DNA from: Nymphaea colorata
Lineage: Eukaryota; Streptophyta; Magnoliopsida; Nymphaeales; Nymphaeaceae
Direction of reading: 5' to 3'
Length of the DNA stretch: 64,000 nt
Assembly (NCBI RefSeq): GCF_008831285.2
Contig: NC_045150.1
Coordinates: forward strand, 2,866,001-2,930,000
Each line of letters begins with the position of its first letter. Within the stretch, counting starts at the first letter, position 1. Positions 1-11,059 of the stretch are shown piece by piece. The notes beneath the pieces were generated by a model, which ran no database searches, was not told where the DNA came from, and saw nothing but the letters and a program-made list of their open reading frames with translations. A program made the translations under genes and the position numbers.

Positions 1-59
1 GGTGGGGCACTTGTGTAGGTAACACAACTTTGATGTGGGCACTACATATATAAATTTAG

Positions 60-170
60 ATTCATAAAATATGAAATTAACATATTATAATGAAATTTTT
101 GATGGGCTGGCGTGGGCAGTGGCCCACCCCAACCAACAAGTAGCGGAAGTAGCTCCGCTACTGGGTCTCT
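60..170. repeat. Dispersed repeat fragment
   Basis: This stretch contains CCCACCCCAACCAACAAG preceded by AT-rich sequence. A related arrangement lies at about 41,880-42,010 (CTCACCCCAACCAACAAC, also preceded by TTTTTGATG). Its edge TAGCTCCGCTACTG resembles, in reverse, the GGCGGAGCCAGG sequence at about 63,876. I read it as part of a multicopy plant transposon family. The superfamily is not determined. Confidence 0.4.
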
Positions 171-184
171 TATGCAAATTTTCA

Positions 185-1013
185 CTAAGCACTGATGGAT
201 AATAGGGACTTCATCTCCCTTCTTACAACACGATACCATATAAGGATGGGGAAGTCTCTCAGTCTGTAGGTGTAACTTATTGACAATATGTTGAGAAAAT
301 AACACTTTGCCCTAAAGAAGCTCTTTCGCAACCATGTATGGTTAGATGGGTACTTCTGGGCTGCTAAGACATGACGCACGACTAAGAGGTTATGGATGCA
401 TCGCCACCATATATAACAACCTCTTCATTAGTGGTGGAATCAGTCTTTGACTCACTTTACGTACCCTCATGATTAGATTCTACAGGGTTGTCTATAGGTT
501 CTACCATGACAGTTCATTTGACAACATTAGGGCATTGCGACTAGATGTGGCCTCGCTATTGACATTTAAAACAATGGATAATAGGGTCATCTCCATGAGA
601 CTTTGATCGGGTATTAAAGGTGGAGCGCTTGTCTTTAGGAGAGGTCACATGCCTAGATTGGGTCTCTGGGGTAGAGTCTTCCAAATTTGAGGTGCTTGCT
701 CCTTAGGTTGAAGAACTCGGCTTAGAATGGGGAAATAGGAATCACACTTTGATAAACAGGACTCTTGTTTACGTTTTAGGGACTCTTCTATCTTCATGGC
801 AAGGCTACTAGCCTTATCTATTGATTCTATTGTAAAAAGATTTAAACCATCTTTAATAGAAGAGCGAAGACCAGCAATATACCTAGTGACCTGTTGGTGC
901 TCAACCTCTGCCATCTGAACATGCAATGGTAGGCGGTGGAATTCTTGAGTGTACTCTGTCACAATCCTAGGCTCCCCGTTGTAGCTCGAGATACTTCTAG
1001 TGGGTCCTCTCAA
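185..1013 (-). pseudogene. Ty3/gypsy gag-protease fragment (decayed)
   Basis: The minus strand encodes a retrotransposon Gag segment at 645-1013 with the typical wording VTEYTQEFHRLPLHVQMAE and RYIAGLRSSIKDGLNL. This is the retrotrans_gag pattern of a shallow helical capsid domain followed by VARYI-GLR. Downstream on the same strand, near 530-580, is a CCHC zinc knuckle of the form CFKC-x4-H-x4-C with an in-frame stop inside it. Further down, at 185-379, LVVRHVLAAQ followed by FRAKCYF matches the gag-protease linker of gypsy elements. Stops and frame changes separate these parts, so the element is dead. No RT or LTR belonging to it is visible in the window, and it probably continues left of base 1. 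The superfamily call is firm and the clade is not. Confidence 0.75.
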
Positions 1014-1745
1014 CGAACTCTGTGGGAACGAACTTTGCCAGCATCAACTAATGCATCTTGGTCTTGGTACGAACCATATCATGTCTGTGTCCCATCCTCA
1101 ACTTCTATGGTTTGACCCACCACATCTATGTGAGTTTCCATAGTTTGGCAGAGGCTAAAGAAACCCATAAATGCTCTGGAACATCATGGTTGTTGAATAC
1201 GAACTGCATTTCATAAGTCTAGTCAAAGAATGTCTCTACATCAAATTTACCAGTAAACTCAAGCAAGTCCAACTTGAGGCTACATGTAGAAGGCCCCACC
1301 TGTATGCACTTTGGACATCTGTCGCAAGCCATTGGTCCAGGAAGGTGTTCGTTCCAACAAGACTCATCTCCAGCATCCTCAAACTCTCACACATTGTCAT
1401 CTCGATCGACGTGCTGCTGCTGAGGTGGCCCACCATTTGCTCTCATTGGTAGCCGCACCGGATGAGCCCGCCCTGCTGCAACTGGTCCCCCTAGGGCTGC
1501 CTCTATCGGTCTTGCGGAAAAGGAGGGACCAGCACTGGTGGCCTAGAAGCTTTGTCACATGGGTATTGCTGTAAAGGTAGCATACCCTTAACGGTCAGGC
1601 ATGACACTGGTGCTGGTACTGGTTCTGTCCTAGGTACCTTTTTGGGTACTGGTCAAACAGTACCAGATACAATCAATGTATCAAGAGCCATATCCATCCG
1701 ATTTAAGGCTCGATCAAAGTTGACAAAATCCTTTCCTATCTAAAA
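1014..1745 (-). other. Probable 5' gag remnant of the same gypsy element
   Basis: The minus strand keeps weak coding character, with a proline-rich stretch and FLDQWLATDVQSAYRWG at about 1,330-1,390, but no domain can be named and stops are frequent. Position and strand suggest the amino-terminal Gag region of the fragment at 185-1013. This is inference from context only. Confidence 0.3.
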
Positions 1746-1879
1746 TTTAGGATTCCAGTTTTGTTCTTTACACCATTTACACTCATGAAACACATACATT
1801 TTTTTCATATTTTGTTCAATAGTTTCTTCTTTAGAAACTATAAATTTTGAATCATGAATGTGTTATTTTGTTATAATTC

Positions 1880-1890
1880 ATATATATATG

Positions 1891-1942
<52 letters not shown>
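1880..1942. repeat. (AT)n microsatellite
   Basis: An almost pure AT dinucleotide run with one GAATT interruption. The following 350 bases, up to the LTR at 2,309, show no coding domain. Confidence 0.9.
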
Positions 1943-1946
<4 letters not shown>

Positions 1947-2892
1947 ACTCCTATACCCAAGTTTTTTTTAAAATAGTCTGAATCAGTATCCGTGCAAGCA
2001 CCGGTACCTATATAACATAGTCTAAAAGATGTTGTAGGTTGGTGTATGGGTTCTGGATTGGGCGAGGGTCAATATGCATGGTTTGGTAGAAGGTGAGATG
2101 GGTGGCACTGATGAAACTGAGACTTTGGGTAGAACTGATACCTAAAATGATAGCCCGAGGAGTCGTACCTCTCGAGTATCCTAAACTAGGAGTCGGATCC
2201 CAATAAGGAAAGGTGGGGCCTCGAACTAAGGTTTGCGGGAGATGGGGCCAATGTGGGAGGTAGATTCATGATCCACACTCAATATAAAATGAGGTTATCG
2301 TTGGGATTTGATACGAGCCTACCTAGAACTCGTACTTCCCACGTTGGTACCTCTGCCGAAGGTGCCCTTTCTTATTGTGAGGCTAACTTTAGTTCTTATG
2401 AGATTTGGAAAAACAGGTGGGAGCGACTACGGGAGCAAGTCAAATGCTTAGGGAGGTTAACTTCCCTAGTTCTTCCCTGGCCTTTTCGGGAGATGTCATA
2501 CTTTTTCCTAGTGAGGTTAACTCCTCAAGAATAGTGAAGGGAGCATTACAAGTCCTTGTGAGGCTAAGGGAGTAAGGCTTATGGAAGACCTAGGTGATCT
2601 TACCTAGGAGACCAAGACCCACCCAGTCTAAGTGAGGAAGACCTAGGCTCATTTGGCCTAGATGAAGGTGGGTTCAGCATGGCGAGGACAACACATTGCG
2701 TTCGAGCCCATTTCACGGATCAGATTGACGAAGCTCAGGCGGACCTGGGCGAGGTGGGGCCTTTGGCCCAAATCAGATTTGAACAATTACTTAGAATGAT
2801 TTGATTCATTTGCTTTTGTACAGTTTTCTTGTTTGATTCCGTTTTTTTTACGTCTCATCTTGAGACAGTGCTTTGAACCGGTTTGGCACTTA

Positions 2893-2900
2893 TATATAAG
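2893..2900 (+). promoter_or_regulatory. TATA box of the 5' LTR
   Basis: TATATAAG lies in the context GGCACTTATATATAAGCC. The same element with the same flanks is present in the 3' LTR, which supports it as the U3 core promoter. Confidence 0.6.
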
Positions 2901-5334
2901 CCAAAACCAAGACGTTTTATTCATTCTTGCTTAATAAAAATTGAGGTTTCTCTTTCTTCTATGCGTGGAGAGTCTCTTGGTCCCTAGGGCATGGCTTCCT
3001 TGGAAGCACTATACTGTAACACTCACCAAGCCGTGAGAGCACCGGAGTTCTTCATAAGGTTTAATGGCTGCCGGTAGCCATTAAAGGTAAAGAGCAACGA
3101 CGTACCCGAACCATGTTGAGCTTGGGTAGGCAGCCATGCCTTCTGCTTGACCACGAGGGAGTTGAGAGGCGGCTGTTCTATAGGGAGGTGGAGAAGAAGA
3201 TGAGCCGTGGATCTGTCGCCGGCTTCCCACCATCGACAACCGGTGAGATCTCCCATTCTAAAGCTAAGTACTCCATCTTCCTAAGTACTTAGTGAAGGAG
3301 TTCTCGGTTTCGCCCTAGCCAAGACATCAACGGTGATTCAAACCATGCACTCAGGAGTTATCTCTAGTCTAACTGGGTTTGGGATCATCGGCACCGATTG
3401 GAGAGGAAGATCTAGTATTGGAGACACCGGGAAGATGGACGGGAGAATCCGGCTGGAATCACATCCAGCAGCCTAAATTCCAGCCTTTGACTGGTGGATC
3501 CGGGCTAGATAAGGCGCTTCCAAGTCACCCTCAAATGTCTGAACCAAAGAGAGAAGATTAGCAATGAGGAGGAAGAAAGCACGCGGAAGAAAGAGGAGAA
3601 AAAGTGGAAGAAAGAAGGAGAAACGCGGAAGAAGGCGAGCTTCGGATTTCTGAAGGATGCCACTGGAGATATTTCCGATCAGAAGGCTATTTCTGGAGAT
3701 CTACTGGGAGTTTTGAGGTGTGCCATAGCTTGTTGGAAAACTCTAATTTTTTGCTACAAAAAAACTAAAATTTCAGGCAGATCGGACCATGGGAAGACAG
3801 CCAAATCCATGACGGAAGTTCACTGTTTCCACTGCCTTCGCTCAGGCTCAGCAGCCACAGATCAGCCACTTGCAGAGGCTGTTTCCGGTGATTCCCTTAG
3901 AGTTTTCAAGTCGACCATATACCGTTGGATTTGTAATTAAAAAATCTACAACATACCTAAAAATCAAGGTATTTAGAGTTGATTTGACTATCAAATCATT
4001 GTCTGCAAGTTCTGGAAGCCTGTTGGCCTATTCGCCGGTTTTCATGGTGTAACTCGGATTTCCTGCCACCATTCCGGCCAGATCCGGCAAACTCCGGCCA
4101 GTTCCAACAACCTCCGGCCAGTTCCAACAATTGGGTGACTAATTTCCATCATACCCCTGCTATGCACTACATTTACTTAGATTAATTATTATTATCATGG
4201 GTAATTTCGTCCAAGAAGGTACCGGAAACCCTAGCACATAAGGTTATTAAAAAAGGCAACCCTTGGCACCTTCAACATTTCCAAATCTTTTGGCGATGCT
4301 TCCGGAAGGTAAGATCCGCAGCTGATCTCGGGAGGCCAAGTCACACCACGTGGAGGAGGGCACCAGCAGCTAGGGCGACAATTTTGGAAGGTGCCGCAAG
4401 AAGCCAAGAGGCCGCACCAAGTGTCCTTCTGTTCCAAAAAAGATGGCGCATCTTACTCAGCCGTCCCTATTCTTGTGGAAAAAAGATCTCCCGCGCTATG
4501 AGGTTCATTGCATCTGGACAACCACCAAAAAGGAATGAGCTAGGTGGCAGCTAGACGCGAGGACAAGTGGAAGAGGGCAGCTCGTTCCCACTTTGGTGAG
4601 ATCTCCTTTCCTAATTGCGCTAGAATGAAATAGGAAAGGGCTTGACTTGCGGCTAGGTGCATTGTACCTAGACGCCTTTCACCTAAGGCAAAAATCTCGC
4701 CAACTCCTTGAGGATCCTTCAGAGATCTTGATCATACACGTGTCCGGGGACAGCTTGCTTCCAACCTTGCGAGATCCCCTTCCCTATTTCCTCTCCAACG
4801 AAATAGGAAAGGGCTCGATTAATGAGGCGGGATTCATTGAATCTAGACATCATCCGAGAAAGGCAACAAATCGGAAAGTTTCTAGCCCTAGCTCGTGTGA
4901 GAAGGACGGCCAGCCTCGGAGATCTCGAGGAGCTGCGGTGAGCAAGGAGGGAGTTGATCCACCAGAATCCGATCAACATTCTTCGCCGGAATTTCAACCT
5001 TCACCAGAAAAGGAGGAAGACACGCGTGTGTTGGTACTTCCAACACTTGCTTTTCTCAATCAACTTGTCTTACTCTTGGGGTGTACCATCGATCCGGTGA
5101 AGTGCATTATCTCACTAACTCTTCTTCCAAATGTGATAAGTCTTTGATTGCCTCTATTATCATTCTCCCAACCGATCCGTGCAAGTGGAGGTGGCTGGTC
5201 TCTGCACTCGGTAGAGGTCGTGAGAGGAGGAGAAGGAGCATAACTTGAAGATTGCCTCAACGTCCGCCGGCGCTCCGGTGATTGCACCCCCCTTTCAATA
5301 CAAAGACTGAGGTTAAATTGGTCTTACGGGTGAA

Positions 5335-5446
5335 GGTTTTCCTCTTCTAGAAGTTGATTATTTATTCGCTTCTATTACTTGATACTTGCTGGTTTTCCTC
5401 TTCTAGAAGTTGATTATTTATTCGCTTCTATTACTTGATACTTGCT
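5335..5446. repeat. 56-bp tandem duplication inside the 5' LTR
   Basis: The unit beginning GGTTTTCCTCTTCTAG at 5,335 is repeated without visible change at 5,391. The identity of the two units suggests a recent local duplication compared with the age of the LTR. Confidence 0.9.
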
Positions 5447-6274
5447 GGTTTTGCCTACTCTATCTTAATTCCAGCAAGGAGAACGTGGGCTTCAACACCT
5501 ACCCGTGGAAGATTGCGGCCCGAGAGAGAGAAGAAACTGCATCCGCCAAGCGACATTGGCGATTGCTTCCCCCTACATCGTCACCATTCAACTAAGGGTT
5601 AATCTTCGATCGGGTGACTAGATTCACACCTCCTTCTCTCATTTGTTTACCCGAATAGAACTTGATCTCTTTCTTGTTCTTATTCCATCAAAGGAGGGGA
5701 ATTGGCATGGCCTAAGGTGAAAGTTGCTGGAAATATAGAAGCAGCCATCTATTGCTGCCGGTTATCACCTTTGGTGAAGCTCGAGGAGTCCCCAAGCGAG
5801 GCCTTGGAAGGTAACATCGGATCACCCTATAGATCCGTGGGAATGGAGTTCTTTGCTTTCTAATCCAACCATTGGCAATAGCAACCGACTGGGATCCCCC
5901 CAAGGCACCTTGCCAAGGACATGATTCCCAAGATGTGGACCACCTAGGGCAAAGGCGTGGTTTGTTCTAAATAGGGATTGTATGATAGAATGGTTTGATG
6001 AATGTTGAGTGAGGAGAGTGATATATTGTATCGCTGCGATTTGTATTAAGCCTCACACCTAATCTAGTCCATTTGTAGTAGGATCAAGCCGGATTGGGGA
6101 AGCCATTTTTATTCTTTCTTGATCCACTTTGAGGCTGGGTGACTGTCCGACGGGAATCAAATTATGTAATTAACTTTTAAACCCATCGAACGGCAATCTC
6201 TTCCTAGATCTTGGAGAGGGTCTTCGGCAACATCTTGTGGATTTCTTGGCCACATTCGGGCAGACCCTACCAGT

Positions 6275-6286
6275 TGGTATCAGAGC
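6275..6286 (+). other. Primer-binding site (tRNA-Met)
   Basis: TGGTATCAGAGC matches the 3' end complement of plant initiator tRNA-Met and lies two bases after the LTR terminus. It fixes the 5' LTR boundary. Confidence 0.85.
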
Positions 6287-6569
6287 GGTGGGAGGACATT
6301 TAGTTACCGTTCTTGCTGCTTGGAGAATCATTAGAGGCGACTAGAATTCAGCCTGATAGAATCGGCCAGCGAAGGAGTTGACAGTGTAGATTTGAGGCTG
6401 AATTTGGACAAGGTTTTCTAGCAGTTTTTTTTTTTTTGGACAGATTGTGCACTCAGTTTTTTGGCAGCCTTGATTGATTTTATATCTCAGTTTGCTTCAG
6501 CTTTTTAGTTTTTCAGTTCAGTTTTGGCAGTCTTTTGTTTCGGTTCAGATTTGCTTGAGTTGATGAAGT

Positions 6570-8369
6570 GTGCCTCTGCGTAAAGCTAAGACCATAGAAT
6601 CTGAAACCCTTGTGGTGGAGGGTGAGCAAGTCGTGGCTGAAGAGACCCGTATACTTGGGAGAGGGGAGTCCTCGAGCACCAACTCGAAGCTAGACCTTAT
6701 CCTTAGCCAACTAGCTGGAGTAAATCAAACCATTGTCAACATAGATGGCCGGTTGAACACCCTAGAACAAAAAAGAGTCCCACCCCATTCTCACACTTCT
6801 TTCTATTATGGTAGGAATGATCCCATAGGAGCTGTGAGTGAGGCATTCTTGGTTGATGCTAGGAAAGCTAGCCTAAGGGGCCAAGGGGTAGAGCAGCCAC
6901 CTAGAGCCCACACTCATGTCCCTCAAAATGAACCTATTCAGCCCCCTATCCATCGACAAATTGTCCATCCTCAACTCACTAATGGAACAAACCAACCTGG
7001 GGAAACATTACACATGGGAGAGAGGGCCAGACGAGAGGGTGAGCGACCCACACTGGAGCAGATAAGGAGAGCTTTCATTGAACAAAGACAAAATCAACAA
7101 AGGCAACTCCACGATGAGCCTTATCAAAATATGGGTCCGCACCATGAGGGACCAAGAAGAAACATCGAGAGTCGGTCTATGCAATTCATGACTTTTGGTG
7201 ATTTTGAAGATGAGTTAGATAGGGAAATTGAGATGATGCAAGGCCAAGGGAGAGGTCAGCATCATGCTGGTTTCAACCATGGATGAAGAGGCCGAAATAA
7301 TAATGAACCAAGGTTCCCTATGCCGAAAATGGACTTTCCAAAATTCAATGGGAAAAGGCCAAAAGAGTGGGTCTACAAGGCCGAGCAATACTTTATTTGC
7401 CAAAACATAATAGAGGAGCACAAAGTCCGATTGGCAAAGATGTACTTAGAAGAGGATGCTATTCAATGGTATTGTTTTTGGGAGGAGGATTATCCGAATG
7501 CTACTTGGGACCTCTTCAAAGAAGAGCTTTTATTGCGGTTTGGAGAAACATCATATGTTAACCATGAGATCGAATTGAGAAATCTCAAACAAACATCATC
7601 CGTCCAAGATTACCAAGGCAAATTTGAGAGATTGTCTAATATGGTTAAGAATCGTCCAGAGGAGTCCAAGATAGCCCACTTCATAGGAGGTCTCGATGAA
7701 GATATCAAAATCGAGATGCTCAGGGATCCTCCAACCGAGTTGAGGAGATGTTTTGCTTTGGCAAAAACAATTGAGGAGTAGCTCAAACGAAGAGAGGCAA
7801 GAAAGAAGGCCTACAAACCACGGTTCTCTTTCAAACCCAAACCCCATTTTGTGAAATCATGTTCAACCAACAAGAAGTTTGAAAATAGGCCAGCCTTTCA
7901 TAACAACATCCCCATCAAATGCATCTCTTATCAAGAATGAGAGGAGATGATTAAGAAAGGGTTATGCTTCAATTGTAAAGAGAAGTGGCATGCGGGTCAC
8001 AAGTGCAAACACTTTCAGTTATATGAGGTCACAGATAGTGATGAGGAACTTGAGGAAAGTGAAGAGGTAGACACCGAGGGCACTGAGGTAACCAAGGTGG
8101 AAGAAGAGACCGAGGAAAGAGAGGAGGGCTTGTGTCACGCCCTCACCAATAACAGGCCTAATGCGATGAAGGTTGTGGGCAAGATCAACAACCAAAAAGT
8201 GATCGTTCTTCTTGATACCGGAGCCACCCACAACTTCCTCAATTCAAGGTTGGCTCATCTCGTGGAAAGGAAGACTACTCCCCAAACTTCATTCAATGTT
8301 ATGGTAGGGAATGGAGAGAAGCTATCTTGCAATGAAATTTGCAAAAAACGTCAACTTAGAGATGCATAA
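6570..8369 (+). pseudogene. Gypsy gag-protease with three nonsense codons
   Basis: One reading frame runs from 6,570 to 8,369, broken only by stop codons at 7,284, 7,779 and 7,938. The first sense codon of the recognisable protein is GTG (PLRKAKTIE follows), where ATG would be expected. The Gag capsid domain lies at about 7,320-7,781 (KMDFPKFNGKRPKEWV, then YQGKFERLSNMV and FIGGLDEDIK). A CCHC zinc knuckle CFNCKEKWHAGHKC lies at about 7,966-8,007, followed by an acidic stretch of Glu-rich sequence. The aspartic protease motif LLDTGATHNFLN is at about 8,208-8,243. Gag packages element RNA and the protease matures the polyprotein. The frame is lost after 8,369. Confidence 0.85.
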
Positions 8370-8399
8370 GGTTCCTTTTAAGGTAGACCTATAACTTCT

Positions 8400-9203
8400 C
8401 TCAATTGGAGGTATAGATGTGATACTTGGGATCCAATGAAGACCTTGAGAAGAATTTTATGGGACTTGGATGACATGACTATGATGTTCCCTAAGGAGGG
8501 TGAAAGAAAAGTAATCCTCGAGGCAATTAATCCAAGCGTGGACCCCAAACCGACCTTACTGTAAATCAGTCGGCATATTGGTTAGTATCCAAGGTGAAAG
8601 ATGTTGTACCAACCACAACAAAAATGTTGAGGAAATTCTCAGGGATATTCAATGTGTGATCTAGATCGGTTCCCTTTGGTTTTTGAAGAGCCTAAAAGCT
8701 TACCCCTCACACGTTCCTATGATCATAGGATCACCCTCACTAAGGGGGCAGAGGCGGTGAATGTATGTCCATACCGGTATGCTTATAGTTAGAAAGCAGA
8801 AATAAAGAAGCTCGTGAAGGAGATGCTCAAGAGTGGGGTCATCAGACCTAGTAGTAGTCCGTTTTCATCGCCTGTTTTGTTAGTTAAGAAAAAAGATGAC
8901 ACGTAGAGGTTCTGTGTGGATTACCGGACCCTCAATGAGGTCACGGTAAAGGACAAACATCTTATATCAGTCATAGATGAGCTATTAGACGAGTTGGCTG
9001 GTACTTCTTACTTTTCAAAGATGGACTTGAGAGCAAACTACCATCAGATTCGTATGCAAAAGGAGGACATTCATAAGACAGCTTTTTGCATGCATGATGG
9101 CCATTACAAATTCATTGTCATGCCCTTTGGATTAACTAATGCACCTGCCACATTTCAGAGGTGCATGAATGACCTCTTCAGAAGATATCTACGAGACTAT
9201 ATG
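8400..9203 (+). pseudogene. Gypsy reverse transcriptase, amino-terminal half
   Basis: The thumb-proximal and palm motifs are readable: [52 protein letters not shown] and [16 protein letters not shown]. The homology stops abruptly after YLRDY at 9,200. The following motif, which in this family carries the catalytic F-x-D-D, is absent and foreign DNA starts. A TAG at 8,904 replaces the Trp codon normal before RFCVDYR. The enzyme cannot be active. Confidence 0.85.
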
Positions 9204-10195
9204 TTGAAAAGTTGTGAATTGGACTGTGGAAAAAGAAGAAAAAGCATATCAAAAGTATAGTCCAAGCAAAAAGAAGATTTTAGCCAAGTTTGGTGAAATT
9301 CCGGCTTGAAATGGAGTGGTTTTAGGTTTGCCGGAATTTTGAAATTCCGGCGACCGCTGCTCTTTTTCTGGCCAACATTTGGGAATTCCGGCCATTGAAG
9401 GACATCGCGTTTGGGCGTGCAAAAGAACTCGTACATTTGGTGTTGGCGCATTTGGGACTTCGTGTGGCAAAATGAGAAAATCCTCAACGCAATCCTTCAT
9501 CCTCGCCGGCACATTTGGAGTCATTTGGTCGGTCCTACTCTTGAGGTAAGTGAATATTCTCATTTGGGCCATTCGCCATCTCCACCCTTCCTCCTCGCCA
9601 TGTGGCGGAGATCTAGTGCATTAGAGAAATCATTTGGAAAGAGCTCGCCCCTTGCTTCCGAGATCTTAGGAAGTGCTCTACATTTGGTGGGATTGATCCA
9701 CCTTTTGGGAGATCTTTTAGGATTCAATCCCAAGTTCGTAGGTAGTGGCCTTCATTTTAGGACCCAGAACCCTCTAGCCTCACCACTTGTCCTCTCCCTT
9801 AGCCCTTTCACACCCCGAACCAGCTTGCTATCCCTCTAGTGGATCACATTTGGTCAACTCGCCCCCTCCACCTCACCATTTCCCCTAGCCTCCCTCCTAC
9901 TTCCTTGGGAGATAGCCTCCACCGTGCTGTCATCTCAACCTAGAATCTTGGAGCTCGATCCTCACTTGGGATCTTCTCAAATTCCTTTGCCACATTTCCC
10001 TCACTCGATCCACCTTAGTCTCCATTTCCCATTTCCATTTCCATCTTTGGCGCCTAGACCTATCCTTCCTACTTTGTAGGGATCCCCATTTGAACCCCAC
10101 CCCTTCATCTGATTGAGCCTAGATTCGAACCCTAGGAACCACTTCACCTAACCTACCTTTGACCAAGCCCACTTCCTAGACCAACCAGCTATATG
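9204..10195. mobile_element. Foreign block inserted at the RT active site
   Basis: About 990 bp separates YLRDY from the RT continuation LYAKMSMCTFGQ. CTATATG occurs on both sides (9,197-9,203 and 10,189-10,195), but roughly 35 codons of RT are missing too, so this is an insertion with deletion, not a clean transposition. The block begins with a 22-bp palindrome built on GCCGGAATTT (9,330-9,351). It contains nine copies of CATTTGG on the plus strand between 9,376 and 9,853. It carries no recognisable protein domain. The right half is pyrimidine-rich, with CCTCACC and CTCCC runs. Confidence 0.55.
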
Positions 10196-10870
10196 CTAAG
10201 ATGTCTATGTGTACCTTTGGCCAGACCTCAGTGGGATACTTGGGACACATTGTCTCCAAGAATGAAGTTAGGGCAGAGCCAGAGAAATTGGTAGCAATTG
10301 AGTAATGGCCCTTACCCAAAAACCCAAAAGAGTTGCGTGGCTTTTTGGGACATACCGGTTCCTACAGACGCTTCATCAGTGGCTACGGGTCAATAGCTGC
10401 ACCATTGACCCACATGTTGAAAAAAGACTATTTCGGTGGTCAAAGAAATCACGGGAGGCCTTCACTCGGTTGAAGGCAGCACTTATGGCAGCAACGGTTT
10501 TGACTTTATCAGATTTTGAGAAGTAGTTCACGATTGAGACTGACGCCAGTGATGTGGGAGTTGGGGTTGTTTTGGGCCAAGAGGGACATCCGGTAGCATA
10601 CATGTCTAAAGCTCTTACCAAATGGATTAACCTCTCTCCACTTATGAGAAAGAGCTTCTTGCTATGGTGCTAGCTATGGACAAGTGACGTCTTTATTTGT
10701 TGGGATGTAGATTTGTGGTTAGGACCGACCACAATAGCCTCAAATACATTGTGAACCAACGCATTACCACTCATATCCAACAATGATGGCTCTCTAAGTT
10801 GTTGGGATATGATTTCACCATAGAATATAAGAAGTGACCTGAAAATACTTCCGCGGATGCTCTCTCATGT
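10196..10870 (+). pseudogene. Gypsy RT carboxy-terminal part and RNase H
   Basis: The RT connection region is readable as [35 protein letters not shown] and PLTHMLKK. RNase H follows with FTIETDASDVGVGVVLGQEG and PVAYMSKAL. In the family the first Asp of TDAS is catalytic, and it is retained. Stops at 10,303 and 10,525 both look like CAA/CAG to TAA/TAG changes. After about 10,620 the frame shifts repeatedly, although a TTIASNTL-like remnant of the DHKSLKY motif can still be recognised. Confidence 0.8.
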
Positions 10871-11059
10871 TTGGGAGAAAATATGTTGATGACTCTTTCA
10901 ATTGTAAGCACTAATTTGTGGGACCAAATTGCATTAGATCAAGATGTTGAGGATAGCACTAAACTGCTGAAGGCATCTGTGACACAGAACGAGGGATCCA
11001 TCTCTAACTACTCTATACGTGGAAGGCTCCTATGCCGCAAGGGTAAGGTTGTGATACCC

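Larger units (their letters stand above)
2309..6272 (+). repeat. 5' LTR, about 4.0 kb
   Basis: It starts TGATACG and ends CCTACCA two bases before the primer-binding site at 6,275, giving 3,964 bp. Only its first 1.2 kb can be compared with the truncated 3' LTR. The remainder (about 3,560-6,272) carries a purine-rich GGAAGAAAG block (3,580-3,640), a duplicated TCCGGCCAGTTCCAACAA (about 4,090-4,130), two short hairpins built from CCTTTCCTA and TAGGAAAGG (about 4,600-4,820), and a 56-bp tandem repeat. No gene is seen in it. A nested insertion inside this LTR cannot be excluded without another family member. Confidence 0.7.
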
